Position numbers and translations under genes: made by a program | Notes under the pieces: model-generated | Databases searched by the model: none | The model's input: only the letters and a program-made list of their open reading frames with translations | What the model was told of the DNA's origin: nothing | Source of the DNA: an uncultured Lachnospiraceae bacterium | GTDB taxonomy: Bacteria; Bacillota; Clostridia; Lachnospirales; Lachnospiraceae | Direction: 5' to 3' | Length of the DNA stretch: 37,292 bases | Assembly: GCA_902796425.1 (NCBI GenBank) | Contig: CADBPC010000117.1 | Location: 1 to 37,292, forward strand | Shown here: positions 24,824-34,196 of the stretch, in pieces | Layout of the letters: every line of letters starts with the position of its first letter | Position numbering within the stretch: the stretch's first letter is position 1

Positions 24824-24865
24824 TCATTTAGTCCTGTATGACGATATCCGGAACTGCCGCCGTAT

Positions 24866-26644
24866 TCAGTCCCTGTAGTCCAGCCAGGCTCCGCGCATCG
24901 GGCTGACTGCGTGGTCGGAGAAAAGGCGCAGAGCCCCTCTCTTATAGCGGCGGGGCACCGGCTTCCAGGCAGCGCGACGCTCCTCGAGAATCTTTTCCAT
25001 CTCCTCCGGCGTTTTGCGCTCGCCCCGGACGCCGATGATATTCAGCTTTCTCTCAAAGACATCGAGCTCAATCAGGTCGCCCTCCTCGACAAGAGCGATC
25101 GGGCCGCCGTCCGCGGCCTCGGGCGAGCAGTGGCCGATAACAGGGCCGGTGGAGGCTCCGGAGAACCGTCCGTCGGTGATCAGCGCGATTGCGCGCCCCA
25201 GCTCTTTGTCGGAGCTGATCGCCTCCGAGGTATAGAACATCTCGGGCATGCCGCTCCCCTTCGGTCCCTCGTAGCGGATAAAGACAGCGTCGCCCTTCTC
25301 CACCCTGTGATGAAGCACGGCGTCCAGGCACTCCTCCTCGGAGTCGAACGGGCGGGCTCTCAGCACGGCCTTATACATTTCCTTCGGGCAGGCTGTGTGT
25401 TTGATGACGGCGCCCTCCGGGGCAAGATTTCCTTTAAGAACGGCGATGGAGCCGGCGGTTCCGATGGCCTTGTCGTACGGACGGATAATGTCCTCTTTTG
25501 TAATTCCGTTTTCAAAACCCTGCAAGGCCAGGACATCCGCATAGCGCCGGTTGAACTCCTGCAGCCATCCTGCGCACTTCTCATAAAAACCATTCTTTTT
25601 CAGCTCGTCCAGGTTTTCTCCAAGAGTCTTGCCGGTAACGGTCATGACATCCAGATGAAGGACATCACGGATCTCTTCCATAATGGCAGGAACGCCGCCC
25701 GCATAATAGAAGACCTCCGCGGGCCACCTGCCTGCGGGACGGACATCAAGGAGATAATGCGCTCCTCTGTGCAGCCTGTCGAACGTATCGCCGGTGATTT
25801 CAAGCCCGAGCTCATGCGCGATCGCGGGCAGATGCAGCAGCGTATTGGTCGAGCCGGAGATGGCGGCGTGCACCATGATGGCGTTCTCAAAGCTTTCCAT
25901 GGTGAGGATGGAAGACGGCTTCATCGAATCATCCCCCGCGATTTCCACCGCGCGCTCTCCGGAGCGGAATGCGTAGTCCAGAAGGTCCGGGCTGGTCGCC
26001 GGTATCAGGGCAGATCCGGGAAGAGACAGTCCCAGCGCCTCCGCCATGATCTGCATGGTCGAAGCGGTCCCGATAAAGGAGCAGGCGCCGCAGGAAGGGC
26101 AGGCGTTGCATTTGGCCCAGTCAAGCCTCTCCTCACTGATCTCGCCGCGCTCGTACTGGGCGCTGTACATGCCGAGCTGCTCGAGCGTCAGCATCTCGGG
26201 GCCTGCGTTCATGGTTCCACCCGCGACAAACAGGGAGGGAATATCAACGCGCAGCATGCCCATCAGGTTCCCGGGGCACCCCTTGTCGCAGCTCGCCAGA
26301 AAAACGCCGGCATCAAACGGCGTCGCGTTCGCCTGGATCTCGATCATGTTGGCGATCATCTCGCGGCTGACAAGGGAATAATTGATCCCGTCCGTCCCCT
26401 GGCTCTCGCCGTCGCACATATCCGTCGTAAAATATCTTGCTCCGCGGCCGCCTGCTGCTGCCGCACCTTCGCGCACCTTCTCCACCAGCTTATCCAGGTG
26501 GCCGCTCCCGGGGTGGGAATCGCCGAACGTACTCTCAATAAAGATCTGCGGCTTGGAGAGGTCCTCGGGCTTCCAGCCTGTCCCGATCCGCAGCGGATCC
26601 AGCTCCGGCGCCAGTGTGCGCATTTTCTGACTGATTAAATTCAT
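24866..26644 (-). CDS. IlvD/Edd-family sugar-acid dehydratase
   Basis: The 592-residue protein is in the Fe-S dependent dehydratase family that includes IlvD, 6-phosphogluconate dehydratase and xylonate/arabinonate dehydratases. Cluster and metal motifs are visible: MCDGESQGTDG with C77, SCDKGCPG with C119, and CNACPSCGAC with the remaining cysteine between 179 and 188. FSGASTGPVIGHCSPEA in the C-terminal domain matches the family's active-site serine region (ITDGRFSG). No isoleucine or valine biosynthesis genes are nearby. The gene is last in an operon with an ABC importer, a hydrolase and an MFS transporter, so a catabolic role on an aldonic or related acid is more likely than amino-acid synthesis. 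It starts 25 bases after the MFS gene. Confidence 0.9.
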   Translation of the reverse strand: MNLISQKMRTLAPELDPLRIGTGWKPEDLSKPQIFIESTFGDSHPGSGHLDKLVEKVREGAAAAGGRGARYFTTDMCDGESQGTDGINYSLVSREMIANMIEIQANATPFDAGVFLASCDKGCPGNLMGMLRVDIPSLFVAGGTMNAGPEMLTLEQLGMYSAQYERGEISEERLDWAKCNACPSCGACSFIGTASTMQIMAEALGLSLPGSALIPATSPDLLDYAFRSGERAVEIAGDDSMKPSSILTMESFENAIMVHAAISGSTNTLLHLPAIAHELGLEITGDTFDRLHRGAHYLLDVRPAGRWPAEVFYYAGGVPAIMEEIRDVLHLDVMTVTGKTLGENLDELKKNGFYEKCAGWLQEFNRRYADVLALQGFENGITKEDIIRPYDKAIGTAGSIAVLKGNLAPEGAVIKHTACPKEMYKAVLRARPFDSEEECLDAVLHHRVEKGDAVFIRYEGPKGSGMPEMFYTSEAISSDKELGRAIALITDGRFSGASTGPVIGHCSPEAADGGPIALVEEGDLIELDVFERKLNIIGVRGERKTPEEMEKILEERRAAWKPVPRRYKRGALRLFSDHAVSPMRGAWLDYRD

Positions 26645-26669
26645 AAGTAACCTCCCGATAACCCTGCTT

Positions 26670-27989
26670 TTATCCTTTAACCCTTCTCTCCCGCCTTATC
26701 CATGAAACCACAATGGACATGGCGCACACAAGAAACAGAATCCTGAAAACAGGATAATAGCTTCCCGCGGCATCCACCGCGGCTCCGACGAGAAAGAGAA
26801 TCAGCATCGTTGCGATGTTCCCGGCGGTGCTCAGATGCCCGTAGGGGACCTCATAATTTTCTTTGCCGTATTCGCGAAGGCACAGCGACGTCCATCCGAT
26901 GGTCGTAAAGCTGCAGGAGGCGCCCAGAAGGAAACCCGCAGCGCCGAGCGCTCCCGGCGACTTCTGAAGGAAAAGAAGAAGGTATCCTGCCAGCAGTATC
27001 ACGTAAAAGCAGCAGACGGTTTTCCAGACGCCGATCCTGTCCGCCGACACGCCATAGATGATTTTTGATATCAGATTGCCGATCATGAACGCCGAAACCA
27101 TCAGCGAGCTGATTTCAAGGGTATAACCGATCGAAATGGTAAACTGCGCCAGATAGTTGTTGAGCACCTGGCCGGTCAGGACGCCGCCCAGAATACCGAG
27201 GAAAATAATGACGCTGCGGATATCCTCTTTGTGATCCGCACCCTTTGCAGCCAACGTACCGGATGCCGGATTCTTAAAGTATCCGGCCTCTTCCGGCACC
27301 GGTGCACCGCTGCCCTGCCGCGCGCCGTAGGCCTGTTTTCCAGCCGCCTCCGGCGACCTCTCGGGGAAAAGGAAAGTACCTGCTGCCGTAACAGCAAGCG
27401 TAATAATTCCTACTACAAGGGCGGCCTGTCTCCAGCCCGCCGCGCGGATAAGACGCGATATCAGGGGGCTTGCCAGCGCAGCCGTAATTCCCGAGCCGGC
27501 AAAGCAGATACCCATGATGGTATTGGTCTTTTTCAGGAACCAGTTTTTGATCAGCGACGCGGTCATGATACTCGTCAGCGAAAGGACGATTCCGCAGATG
27601 ACCGCGGAGATATACCAGTGCCAGGGCCTCTGATAAAGGAACATCAGACCGTAGACGGCCGCACTCATCAGTATATAGACAATCCTGAAAATGCGGAAAT
27701 TCACTTTCAGGTAAATATGCGATGCAAAGGAAATAAAGACAGCGACGACCGCTGTCCGGATGGTGTAATAGAGGGACATGGAGGAGTTGGAAAAGCCGCA
27801 GTCCTCAAGAATGGCGGAGATAAAAAGTCCGGTGCAGTTGATAAGGACGCCTACAATGCATCCGTAGAGAAGAAAGCAACCCGCCATCACAAGCCACGGC
27901 GCAGCGCCCCCGGAGTTCCTTTCCCCGGGGCGTCCTGCATGGCCGGAAAAAGCTGGCTTTCTGCCGCCTCCTTCGCCGCCCGTGCTCAT
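26670..27989 (-). CDS. MFS transporter
   Basis: The protein has twelve predicted helices in 439 residues. A hydrophilic N-terminal tail of about 30 residues rich in Gly and Arg precedes helix 1 (WLVMAGCFLLYGCIVGVL). A charged central loop (about 210-245) separates the two halves. The second half has KIIYGVSADRIGVWKT, the repeated loop motif of MFS proteins. It resembles the monocarboxylate/oxalate-formate style of MFS. ATG 27989 overlaps the upstream stop codon as ATGA and has GAGGAG eight bases before it, so it is preferred over GTG 27995. With the IlvD-type enzyme downstream it may import the acid that enzyme dehydrates or export an end product. Confidence 0.9.
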   Translation of the reverse strand: MSTGGEGGGRKPAFSGHAGRPGERNSGGAAPWLVMAGCFLLYGCIVGVLINCTGLFISAILEDCGFSNSSMSLYYTIRTAVVAVFISFASHIYLKVNFRIFRIVYILMSAAVYGLMFLYQRPWHWYISAVICGIVLSLTSIMTASLIKNWFLKKTNTIMGICFAGSGITAALASPLISRLIRAAGWRQAALVVGIITLAVTAAGTFLFPERSPEAAGKQAYGARQGSGAPVPEEAGYFKNPASGTLAAKGADHKEDIRSVIIFLGILGGVLTGQVLNNYLAQFTISIGYTLEISSLMVSAFMIGNLISKIIYGVSADRIGVWKTVCCFYVILLAGYLLLFLQKSPGALGAAGFLLGASCSFTTIGWTSLCLREYGKENYEVPYGHLSTAGNIATMLILFLVGAAVDAAGSYYPVFRILFLVCAMSIVVSWIRRERRVKG

Positions 27990-28531
27990 TTCCACAACTC
28001 CTCGTACGGAATGGATTTCACAGTCCTGAAAACGGCGTACAGGAGCACTGCGACAGCAGCATAGCCCGCCGTCGCCGCGATATTATCACTCCCGAAGGCC
28101 TTCGCGCTTATCGTGAGCGCAAGGCTGATCACCGCCGTCGCCGCGCTGATAAACGTCCCGCACATGGCGCCGTACCGGGAATACTGGATTGTTCGCTCGT
28201 ACTGATCTCTCCGAAACGGTTCCTTGTAATAGGTGTACCGGACAAGCCCCCAGATAAGGAATGTCATCGCGACAAGGGCAAACCCTCCGACCATTCCCGC
28301 GGGGCCTCTTTTATTGACAAGCGCGTGCCGGCTGCCCGCAAAGACATAGAGCACGGCCGCGGCTGCCGTCATTATAAAGAGCTGCGCCTTTTTCCTGCGC
28401 AGCTCTTCGGGTTTTAGAAGACACTGAAACCGGGTCCCCCGGTAATGAAGAACCTTGATTTTATTGCCGTTCTCATCCAACTCTTCGACTTCGTCGTAGT
28501 CGGACTCATATCTCTTGTCGAAAATATTCAT
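27986..28531 (-). CDS. Small four-helix membrane protein, function unknown
   Basis: This is a 181-residue protein not recognised as a named family. Residues 1-48 are charged and cytoplasmic in character (MNIFDKRYESDYDEVEELDE). Four hydrophobic helices follow at about 50-68, 78-100, 120-142 and 150-168. The C-terminus (SIPYEELWK) is short. The ATG at 28531 follows GAGGA. It is placed between a CocE/NonD hydrolase and an MFS transporter whose start overlaps its stop by four bases, so it is likely co-translated with the transporter. It could be a small partner subunit, comparable to the small membrane component in other transporter pairs; there is no direct evidence. Confidence 0.8.
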   Translation of the reverse strand: MNIFDKRYESDYDEVEELDENGNKIKVLHYRGTRFQCLLKPEELRRKKAQLFIMTAAAAVLYVFAGSRHALVNKRGPAGMVGGFALVAMTFLIWGLVRYTYYKEPFRRDQYERTIQYSRYGAMCGTFISAATAVISLALTISAKAFGSDNIAATAGYAAVAVLLYAVFRTVKSIPYEELWK

Positions 28532-28566
28532 CAGCAGTCCTCAAATCAGTTCCGGGAAGGTTCTTA

Positions 28567-30267
28567 TTACTCCTCCGGAATCAGCGGGAACACGATGCAG
28601 GACTTTTCACCGCCGACGAAAACCTTCTGGTGCGCGATCTTCGTCTTATCGGCCAGGGCCCAGCAGCCCGGCGTATTGCTGTGCGCCGCATACTGGGGGA
28701 AATCCGCGGAAGCGATGTCCAGACGGATCCTGGAGCCCTTCGGGAACTTGTAGGCGATGTCCCACATGTCGATGGAAACAGGCACCTCTTCGCCCGGGGT
28801 GTAGCTGATCCTGTGGCTGCTGCCGTTCCTGTAGCCAAGCGTCGTTATACCGGTCCGGACATTGAATGCCTTCCCGTCCGGCGTAATCTCGCAGAGCTTC
28901 GCCGCAAAAGCCGTATCCTCGCAGTCCGTGGCAACGCTCAGCTGTACCCTGATCGTGCCGAGGACGGTAAAGTCCTCCTCCAGAGGTTCCGAAACAAAAC
29001 TCACCACATCGCTTCGCCAGTCCGGTCCGGGCTGGGTAAGGCTTCCCTTCAGCTCGGGAGTGCAAAGGCACGACTCCGCGCCGATGGTAGGCGTCGGATC
29101 CTCCGGATCGTAGGCATACTCAACCACGGCCTCATCCGGTGAGGGCGCCGCGGAAATACCCCTTCCCGACTCATTTACATTCAGGAAGAAACGCTTTTCC
29201 TTCTGGCCGCTGATCTCATACTCCGGACGGCTGTACCACGTATCGTCCCCGATAATATAGGTATCTACAGAGCCTTCCGGCTCCTTTCCCTCCACCAGGA
29301 TATCATACATCCAGTTGAAGGTTCTGAGAATATCATCGTTCCGGAAATCCTTACCGGTTCGGATGTGGTTCTCATCGGCGACATTAAAGCCGTGATCCCA
29401 GTCGCCGACAAGGAACTTGCTGTGTTTTTTGCATTCATCGGACAGGCTCTTCCATGTCTCGATCGCAGATCCGAGATGATGGTCGTACCACCCCTCTCCG
29501 AAATAGATGGGAAGGGTCACTCTCGAAGGGATCTCCTTGAGCAGCCCCCAGAAGCCGGTGTTCCAGTATTCGTCGTCCGCATCCGTAAGGGTCACCCACT
29601 TGCGGTACCAGTCGACTCTCTTTCCCCAGAGCTTCTCGTCCACCTCCACGTGAGGCCTGAACCTGCAGGACTCGATGTAGTCCGCAGTCACGGGGAACCC
29701 GGCGTTTCCCATCGCCCAGCCGGTAAGGACGTCGTGCCGGAACAAACCGTCCTTATAGGCCGATACGTGCCTGTGCGCGCCGTAGTGGGTCAGATACATG
29801 GTCTTTACCTTCTCCGGCAGAATATCCGAAATAACCCAGCCGGTAAGGGACAGGTAAGAGCAGCCGGCATAGCCGATGCACTTTACCCAGTCCTGCGCCG
29901 CAACCCAGTCGATGAACTTTTTGCCGTCCGCGCGCTCGTTGACGTTCGGTTCCCACTCACCTTCCGACTCACCGCTTCCGCGGCAGTACTGTATGCAGTA
30001 GTTGAACCCGCGGCGCGCGTACTCCAGCGCGGTAGCCCTCGTAATATAATCGCTGTCCGGATAGCAGGTCCTGACCGCAATCGTGGGGAGCGGCCCTTCA
30101 AGGTCCGGACGATAGACGATCATCTTAAGTCCCACGCCGTCGTCCATCTTCAGCATAAATTCATCTACGGAAATTTTATCGGTCAGCACCGGCCTGTCGC
30201 AGTCTGAAAAAGCCTTCTCGATCCTGCCGAGTTCAAATATCCGTTCTTCTTCGGGAGTCATTGCCAT
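28567..30267 (-). CDS. CocE/NonD-family hydrolase (S15 X-Pro dipeptidyl-peptidase-like)
   Basis: The 566-residue protein has an alpha/beta-hydrolase domain (about 35-340) and a C-terminal jelly-roll domain (X-Pro_DPP_C, about 345-555). Triad residues are visible: S137 in GCSYLS, D262 in GWYDHH and H292 in GDWDHGF. RGSGESEGEW near 96-105 is also a family motif. There is no signal peptide, so it is cytoplasmic. Known members hydrolyse cocaine-type esters, acyl-amino acid esters, beta-lactam esters or X-Pro peptides. It follows OppF-type ATPase by 11 bases, so its substrate is probably what the ABC system imports. Together with the IlvD-type dehydratase, an acylated sugar acid or amide is a reasonable guess, but unproven. 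Confidence 0.92.
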   Translation of the reverse strand: MAMTPEEERIFELGRIEKAFSDCDRPVLTDKISVDEFMLKMDDGVGLKMIVYRPDLEGPLPTIAVRTCYPDSDYITRATALEYARRGFNYCIQYCRGSGESEGEWEPNVNERADGKKFIDWVAAQDWVKCIGYAGCSYLSLTGWVISDILPEKVKTMYLTHYGAHRHVSAYKDGLFRHDVLTGWAMGNAGFPVTADYIESCRFRPHVEVDEKLWGKRVDWYRKWVTLTDADDEYWNTGFWGLLKEIPSRVTLPIYFGEGWYDHHLGSAIETWKSLSDECKKHSKFLVGDWDHGFNVADENHIRTGKDFRNDDILRTFNWMYDILVEGKEPEGSVDTYIIGDDTWYSRPEYEISGQKEKRFFLNVNESGRGISAAPSPDEAVVEYAYDPEDPTPTIGAESCLCTPELKGSLTQPGPDWRSDVVSFVSEPLEEDFTVLGTIRVQLSVATDCEDTAFAAKLCEITPDGKAFNVRTGITTLGYRNGSSHRISYTPGEEVPVSIDMWDIAYKFPKGSRIRLDIASADFPQYAAHSNTPGCWALADKTKIAHQKVFVGGEKSCIVFPLIPEE

Positions 30268-30278
30268 AATTCACGTCC

Positions 30279-31235
30279 TCATTCAAATTTGCTGCAGGCA
30301 ACCCAGTGGCCCGGCGTAACCTCTTTGAGCGGAATGTCATGTCCTGTGCACTTTTCTGTCGCATAGGGACATCTTGCCGCAAAACGGCATCCCGGCTTGG
30401 GCTCGATCGGGCTTGTCAGCTCACCTCTCATGACCTCGGTGGAGAGCTTCTTGCCCTTGAGCGTGGGCTCCGGAACCGCTGCGAGAAGTCCGTTGGTATA
30501 CGGATGCAGAGGATTATCGAACAGCTCGTCCGTGTTACAGTACTCCACGCACTGGCCGAGGTACATAACAACGATATCGTGGCTGATGTGCTTGACGACC
30601 GAAAGGTCATGCGTGATGAAAATATAGGTCAGGCCCTTGTCATCCTGCAGGTCCATCAGAAGGTTCAGAACCTGCGCCTGGATGGAAACATCCAGAGCGG
30701 AGACGGGCTCGTCGCATACGATAAACTCCGGATCCACGGCAAGAGCGCGTCCGATACCGATTCTCTGGCGGCGTCCGCCGTCCAGCTCGTGGGAGTAGCT
30801 CTCCGCGTAGCGCTCGGCAAGACCGACCGTCTTCATGATTTCCGCAACCTTGCTCTCATACGCATCCTTGCCGGAAGTCAGCTTGTAGTTCTTAAGCGGC
30901 TCGCCGATCAGGTCGCGGACGCATTTGCGGGGATCGAGGGACGCCTGCGGATCCTGGAAGATCATCTGCATCCGCTTGCGGTACTCTCTCATCTGCTTCT
31001 CATTAAAGTGAGTGATGTCCACGCCGTCGTAGAAAATCTGTCCGCCGGTGGACTCATGAAGATGCAGAAGGAGTCTTCCCAGTGTCGATTTGCCGCAGCC
31101 GGACTCGCCGACGACGCCAAGCGTCTTTCCCTTGCGGATCTTGAAATTAACCCCGTCCACAGCGTGAAGGTGTCCCTTGGGAGTCTTGAAATATTTTTTC
31201 AGGTCCTTTACTTCAACTAATACTTTATCTTCCAT
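30279..31235 (-). CDS. ABC transporter ATP-binding protein, OppF/DppF type
   Basis: At 318 residues this is full length for the family. Walker A is GESGCGKST near 45, Walker B is FIVCDEP near 168, the Q-loop is in MIFQDPQASLDP and the switch His is in ITHDLSV. The signature motif reads ELDGGRRQR instead of ELSGGQRQR, a variant I recall in other Clostridia OppF proteins. The C-terminal oligopeptide-transporter region has CRFAARCPYATEKCTG, which in the family may bind a cofactor or Fe-S cluster. It pairs with the OppD-type ATPase upstream (17-base gap) and the two permeases. Energises uptake of the ligand of the family-5 binding protein. Confidence 0.95.
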   Translation of the reverse strand: MEDKVLVEVKDLKKYFKTPKGHLHAVDGVNFKIRKGKTLGVVGESGCGKSTLGRLLLHLHESTGGQIFYDGVDITHFNEKQMREYRKRMQMIFQDPQASLDPRKCVRDLIGEPLKNYKLTSGKDAYESKVAEIMKTVGLAERYAESYSHELDGGRRQRIGIGRALAVDPEFIVCDEPVSALDVSIQAQVLNLLMDLQDDKGLTYIFITHDLSVVKHISHDIVVMYLGQCVEYCNTDELFDNPLHPYTNGLLAAVPEPTLKGKKLSTEVMRGELTSPIEPKPGCRFAARCPYATEKCTGHDIPLKEVTPGHWVACSKFE

Positions 31236-31252
31236 CTGTTACACCCCGCTTA

Positions 31253-32221
31253 TCAATCATACAGGTGGCACTTGACAAAGTGGCCTTCGCTGACTTCCTT
31301 CATCTGCGGCGCCGTTTTGCACTTATCCGTAGCATGCTTGCAGCGATCTGCAAAGCGGCATCCCTGCAGTTTTTCCGTGGGATCCGGCATCATGCCGTCG
31401 ATGGTCTCAAGGCGTCTTGCCTTGGAATCCAGCTTCGGGATTGCATCGAACAGGCCCTGTGTATACGGATGAAGATTGCCGACCGAGTCAAAGATCGCGC
31501 TGCAGGGGCCGTACTCGATGCACTCGCCCGCATACATGACCGCAACCTTCTCGCAGGTCTGCGCAACGACACCGAGGTCATGCGTAACCAGGATCATTGC
31601 CGTGTTGAGTTCTACCTGGAGCTCGTGGATCAGGCCCAGCATCTGCGCCTGAATGGTAACGTCCAGCGCGGTCGTGGGCTCGTCCGCAAGAATGAGCTTG
31701 GGCCTGCAGACCAGCGCGATCGCAATGACGATACGCTGCTTCATGCCGCCGGAGAACTGGTGCGGATACTCCACCTTTCTGTTCGCGGGGATACCGACCA
31801 TCTCCATCATATTGTCGACGGCCTTGCCAACCTCTTCACGCGTCATATTCGGGTTGTGTTCATGAAGAACCTCTGCGATCTGGTCGCCGACCGTCATGAC
31901 CGGGTTCAGGGCCGACATGGGATCCTGGAAAATCATGGAAACCGTGTGGCCGCGCAGCTCGCGCATTTTATCCTCGTGCGCCTTGACGATGTCAACGCCG
32001 TCCAGCTCAATGGAGCCGCTCGCGATTTCGCCGACTCCCTCGGGGAGCAGCTTCATGACGGAGAGACAGGTTGTGGTCTTGCCGGCTCCTGTCTCGCCGA
32101 CCAGTCCCAGCGTCTCGCCGTAATCCAGAGAAAGGGACAGTCCGTTGACAGCATAGACTGTGGCCATCTCCGTATTGTAGTTGATGCTTAAGTCCTTTAT
32201 CTCGAGTAATTTATCTGCCAT
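31253..32221 (-). CDS. ABC transporter ATP-binding protein, OppD/DppD type
   Basis: ATG 32221 (MADKLLEIKDLSINY) is chosen over 32236 because the GAGGG ribosome site lies eight bases before it and it avoids overlap with the permease gene; the protein then has 322 residues. Walker A is GETGAGKTT, the signature is FSGGMKQR, Walker B is LILADEP and the switch His is in LVTHDLGV. The C-terminal part has CRFADRCKHATDKC, the oligopeptide ABC extension. Forms a heterodimer with the downstream OppF-type protein on the inner face of the membrane. Sequence alone cannot tell peptides, nickel or oligosaccharides as cargo. Confidence 0.95.
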   Translation of the reverse strand: MADKLLEIKDLSINYNTEMATVYAVNGLSLSLDYGETLGLVGETGAGKTTTCLSVMKLLPEGVGEIASGSIELDGVDIVKAHEDKMRELRGHTVSMIFQDPMSALNPVMTVGDQIAEVLHEHNPNMTREEVGKAVDNMMEMVGIPANRKVEYPHQFSGGMKQRIVIAIALVCRPKLILADEPTTALDVTIQAQMLGLIHELQVELNTAMILVTHDLGVVAQTCEKVAVMYAGECIEYGPCSAIFDSVGNLHPYTQGLFDAIPKLDSKARRLETIDGMMPDPTEKLQGCRFADRCKHATDKCKTAPQMKEVSEGHFVKCHLYD

Positions 32222-32225
32222 TTGA

Positions 32226-33137
32226 TCAGCCCTCACTCTTTCCCGCTTTCGCCTTTTTCTTCTTCTTGCCGAGCGTTCCTCTCAGCTTGGGATCCATCGC
32301 ATCGCGCAGCGCATCGCCGATGATGTTGCAGCACAGAACGGTGATCATGATGAACAGGCCGGGAACGATCGCGATGATCGGGTCTCTGCTCATGTAGGTA
32401 TAACCGTCGTTAACCATGGAGCCCCAGCTTGCGGTGGGCGGATTGATGCCCATTCCGAGGAAGGAAAGCGCCGCCTCGTTCAGGATCGCGTTACCGATGT
32501 TCATGGTCATCAGGACCAGGTTTGCCGAGATACAGTTCGGGAAAATATGATCGATCGCGTTTTTGACCGTGGACGCGCCGCAGAGCGTTCCTGCGGTGAT
32601 ATAGTCCATCTGCTTGACCGTAAGGACGGATCCTCTTGTGACACGGGCGTAGTTCGGTATCATCGAAATACCGATCGCAAGGCAGATATTGCCGAGGCCC
32701 TTGCCGAAAATCGAGCCGAGGAACAGTGCCATGATGATCATGGGAACCGACATCATGGCGTCCATGACTCTCATGATCACGGCGTCAACAAAGCCGCCCG
32801 CCATACCGGAGATCAGTCCGAGGATCATTCCGATACCGCCGGCGATCAGGACGGAAACCGCGCCTACGACGAAGGATACACGGCCGCCGTAGATGATACG
32901 GCTCAGGACATCGCGTCCCATGGAGTCCGTACCGAAGATGTGCCCCGCCGTCGACCCCAGGAGCATGTTCTTCAGATCCTGCTTGTAGGGATCATAGGGT
33001 GACACAAGAGGGGCAAACACTGCCGCCAGGATCATAATCAGCAGGATGATCAACGCGACAATAACTGATTTTCTTGCCAGCATGACTTTCGTAATACGAG
33101 AGTCTTTTATTTTCTGAATCGTTGATTTTTTCTTCAT
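32226..33137 (-). CDS. ABC transporter permease, OppC/DppC type
   Basis: The 303-residue protein has six membrane helices. A cytoplasmic N-terminal stretch is rich in Lys (MKKKSTIQKIKDSRITKVML). The ATPase-coupling EAA loop reads EAALSFLGMGINPPTASWG, which is diagnostic of the DppC/OppC subgroup. VSPYDPYKQDLKNMLLGSTAGHIFGTDSMGRDVLSRIIYGGRVS is present across two stretches and matches the family's periplasmic-loop and helix-2 region. It lies 23 bases after the OppB-type permease gene and five bases before the OppD-type start, so expression is coupled. Confidence 0.95.
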   Translation of the reverse strand: MKKKSTIQKIKDSRITKVMLARKSVIVALIILLIMILAAVFAPLVSPYDPYKQDLKNMLLGSTAGHIFGTDSMGRDVLSRIIYGGRVSFVVGAVSVLIAGGIGMILGLISGMAGGFVDAVIMRVMDAMMSVPMIIMALFLGSIFGKGLGNICLAIGISMIPNYARVTRGSVLTVKQMDYITAGTLCGASTVKNAIDHIFPNCISANLVLMTMNIGNAILNEAALSFLGMGINPPTASWGSMVNDGYTYMSRDPIIAIVPGLFIMITVLCCNIIGDALRDAMDPKLRGTLGKKKKKAKAGKSEG

Positions 33138-33160
33138 AATTCCTACCTCTTACGCCTGTC

Positions 33161-34117
33161 TCAGTCATTTCTGATACGCGGATCGATGAAACCGTAGAGA
33201 ATATCTACGATCAGGTTACAGATAGCGACCGCAATGGAGATTACGAGAACGCCGTTGCAGACAACCATGAAGTCTCTTCCCTTGATGGAAGTGATCATCA
33301 GATTTCCGAGGCCGGGAACCACGAAAATACTTTCTACCAGTACAGTACCGCCGATCATGCCGCCCAGCGACATACCCATGACGGTAACGATCGGGATAAG
33401 CGCGTTTCTGAGCTGATGCTTGAAGGTAATCGCCCTCTGGCTGATTCCCTTTGCCTTGGCAGTCGTAACGTAATCCTGCCGGATAACCTCCAGCATGGAG
33501 GATCTCGTCTGTCTGGCAAAGGATGCCAGGGGATTCATGGCAATTACGATTGTGGGAAGGATCATATGCTTTGCAAATTCAGCAAAGCCGCCTTCCTGGA
33601 TCGAAATATAGCCGGAAGTGGGAAGTATGTGGAGATTGAGTGCGAATACAAGGATCAGGATCATGCCGAACCAGAACATGGGCATGGACATACCGATATT
33701 CGCGATAATGGAAATAACGGAATCAAGTGCGCTTCCTCTGTTCTTAGCCGCAACGATGCCAAGGAACACGCCTACGACAACCGCAAGAACAAATCCGGGA
33801 AGAACAAAGGAAAGGGTATTCTTCAGACGCTGGACGAGAATGGGTGCGATCTCGCTCTGCATTGCAACGGAGCGTCCCATTTCACCGCGGAACAATCCGC
33901 CGATCCACTTGAAATACTGGATCAGAACCGGCTGGTCGTAGCCGAACAGCTTTGTATAATACGCGATCTGCTCTTCCGTCGCGCTCGGGCCCAGGAAATT
34001 AACGATCGGATCGCCGGGAACCAGCTGCATCAGCAGAAACACAATCAGTGTCACGATAAAAATAACAATGACAGACTGGCCGATTCGACGAAGGATCATG
34101 TTGCCAATATTTTTCAC
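33161..34117 (-). CDS. ABC transporter permease, OppB/DppB type
   Basis: The 318-residue protein has six membrane helices. It starts MILRRIGQSVIVIFIVTLIV after a short lead, typical of DppB/OppB. The EAA-like loop is RQDYVTTAKAKGISQRAITF and the C-terminus YGFIDPRIRND is nearly invariant in the family. The permease pairs with the OppC-type protein to form the channel. It begins 79 bases after the binding-protein stop; a hairpin in that gap probably lowers transcription into the permease genes. ATG 34117 is preceded by AGGAGGA. Confidence 0.95.
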   Translation of the reverse strand: MKNIGNMILRRIGQSVIVIFIVTLIVFLLMQLVPGDPIVNFLGPSATEEQIAYYTKLFGYDQPVLIQYFKWIGGLFRGEMGRSVAMQSEIAPILVQRLKNTLSFVLPGFVLAVVVGVFLGIVAAKNRGSALDSVISIIANIGMSMPMFWFGMILILVFALNLHILPTSGYISIQEGGFAEFAKHMILPTIVIAMNPLASFARQTRSSMLEVIRQDYVTTAKAKGISQRAITFKHQLRNALIPIVTVMGMSLGGMIGGTVLVESIFVVPGLGNLMITSIKGRDFMVVCNGVLVISIAVAICNLIVDILYGFIDPRIRND

Positions 34118-34130
34118 CGGATTCCTCCTT

Positions 34131-34165
34131 TAAAAAGGGCCGCCACACGTTAAGTATGGCGGCCC
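34131..34165 (-). terminator. Intra-operon hairpin between binding protein and permease genes
   Basis: On the minus strand GGGCCGCCA and TGGCGGCCC form a perfect nine-base stem with an eleven-base loop, followed by TTTTTA. It looks like a leaky terminator, a common way to give more binding protein than membrane subunits. Confidence 0.75.
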
Positions 34166-34196
34166 GGATGATACTCTGACCTGTCAGAGACACCGA

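Noticed and set aside
24911-26638. 575-codon plus-strand open frame opposite the IlvD-type gene
   Set aside because: It mirrors a complete, motif-rich dehydratase gene; its product is Arg/His/Gln-rich without domains. Such antisense frames arise from GC-rich codon use.
30279-31235. ABC signature motif ELDGGRRQR instead of ELSGGQRQR as a possibly defective ATPase
   Set aside because: All other motifs are intact, and I recall the same DGGRRQR variant in OppF-type proteins of other Clostridia, so it is probably functional and not new.
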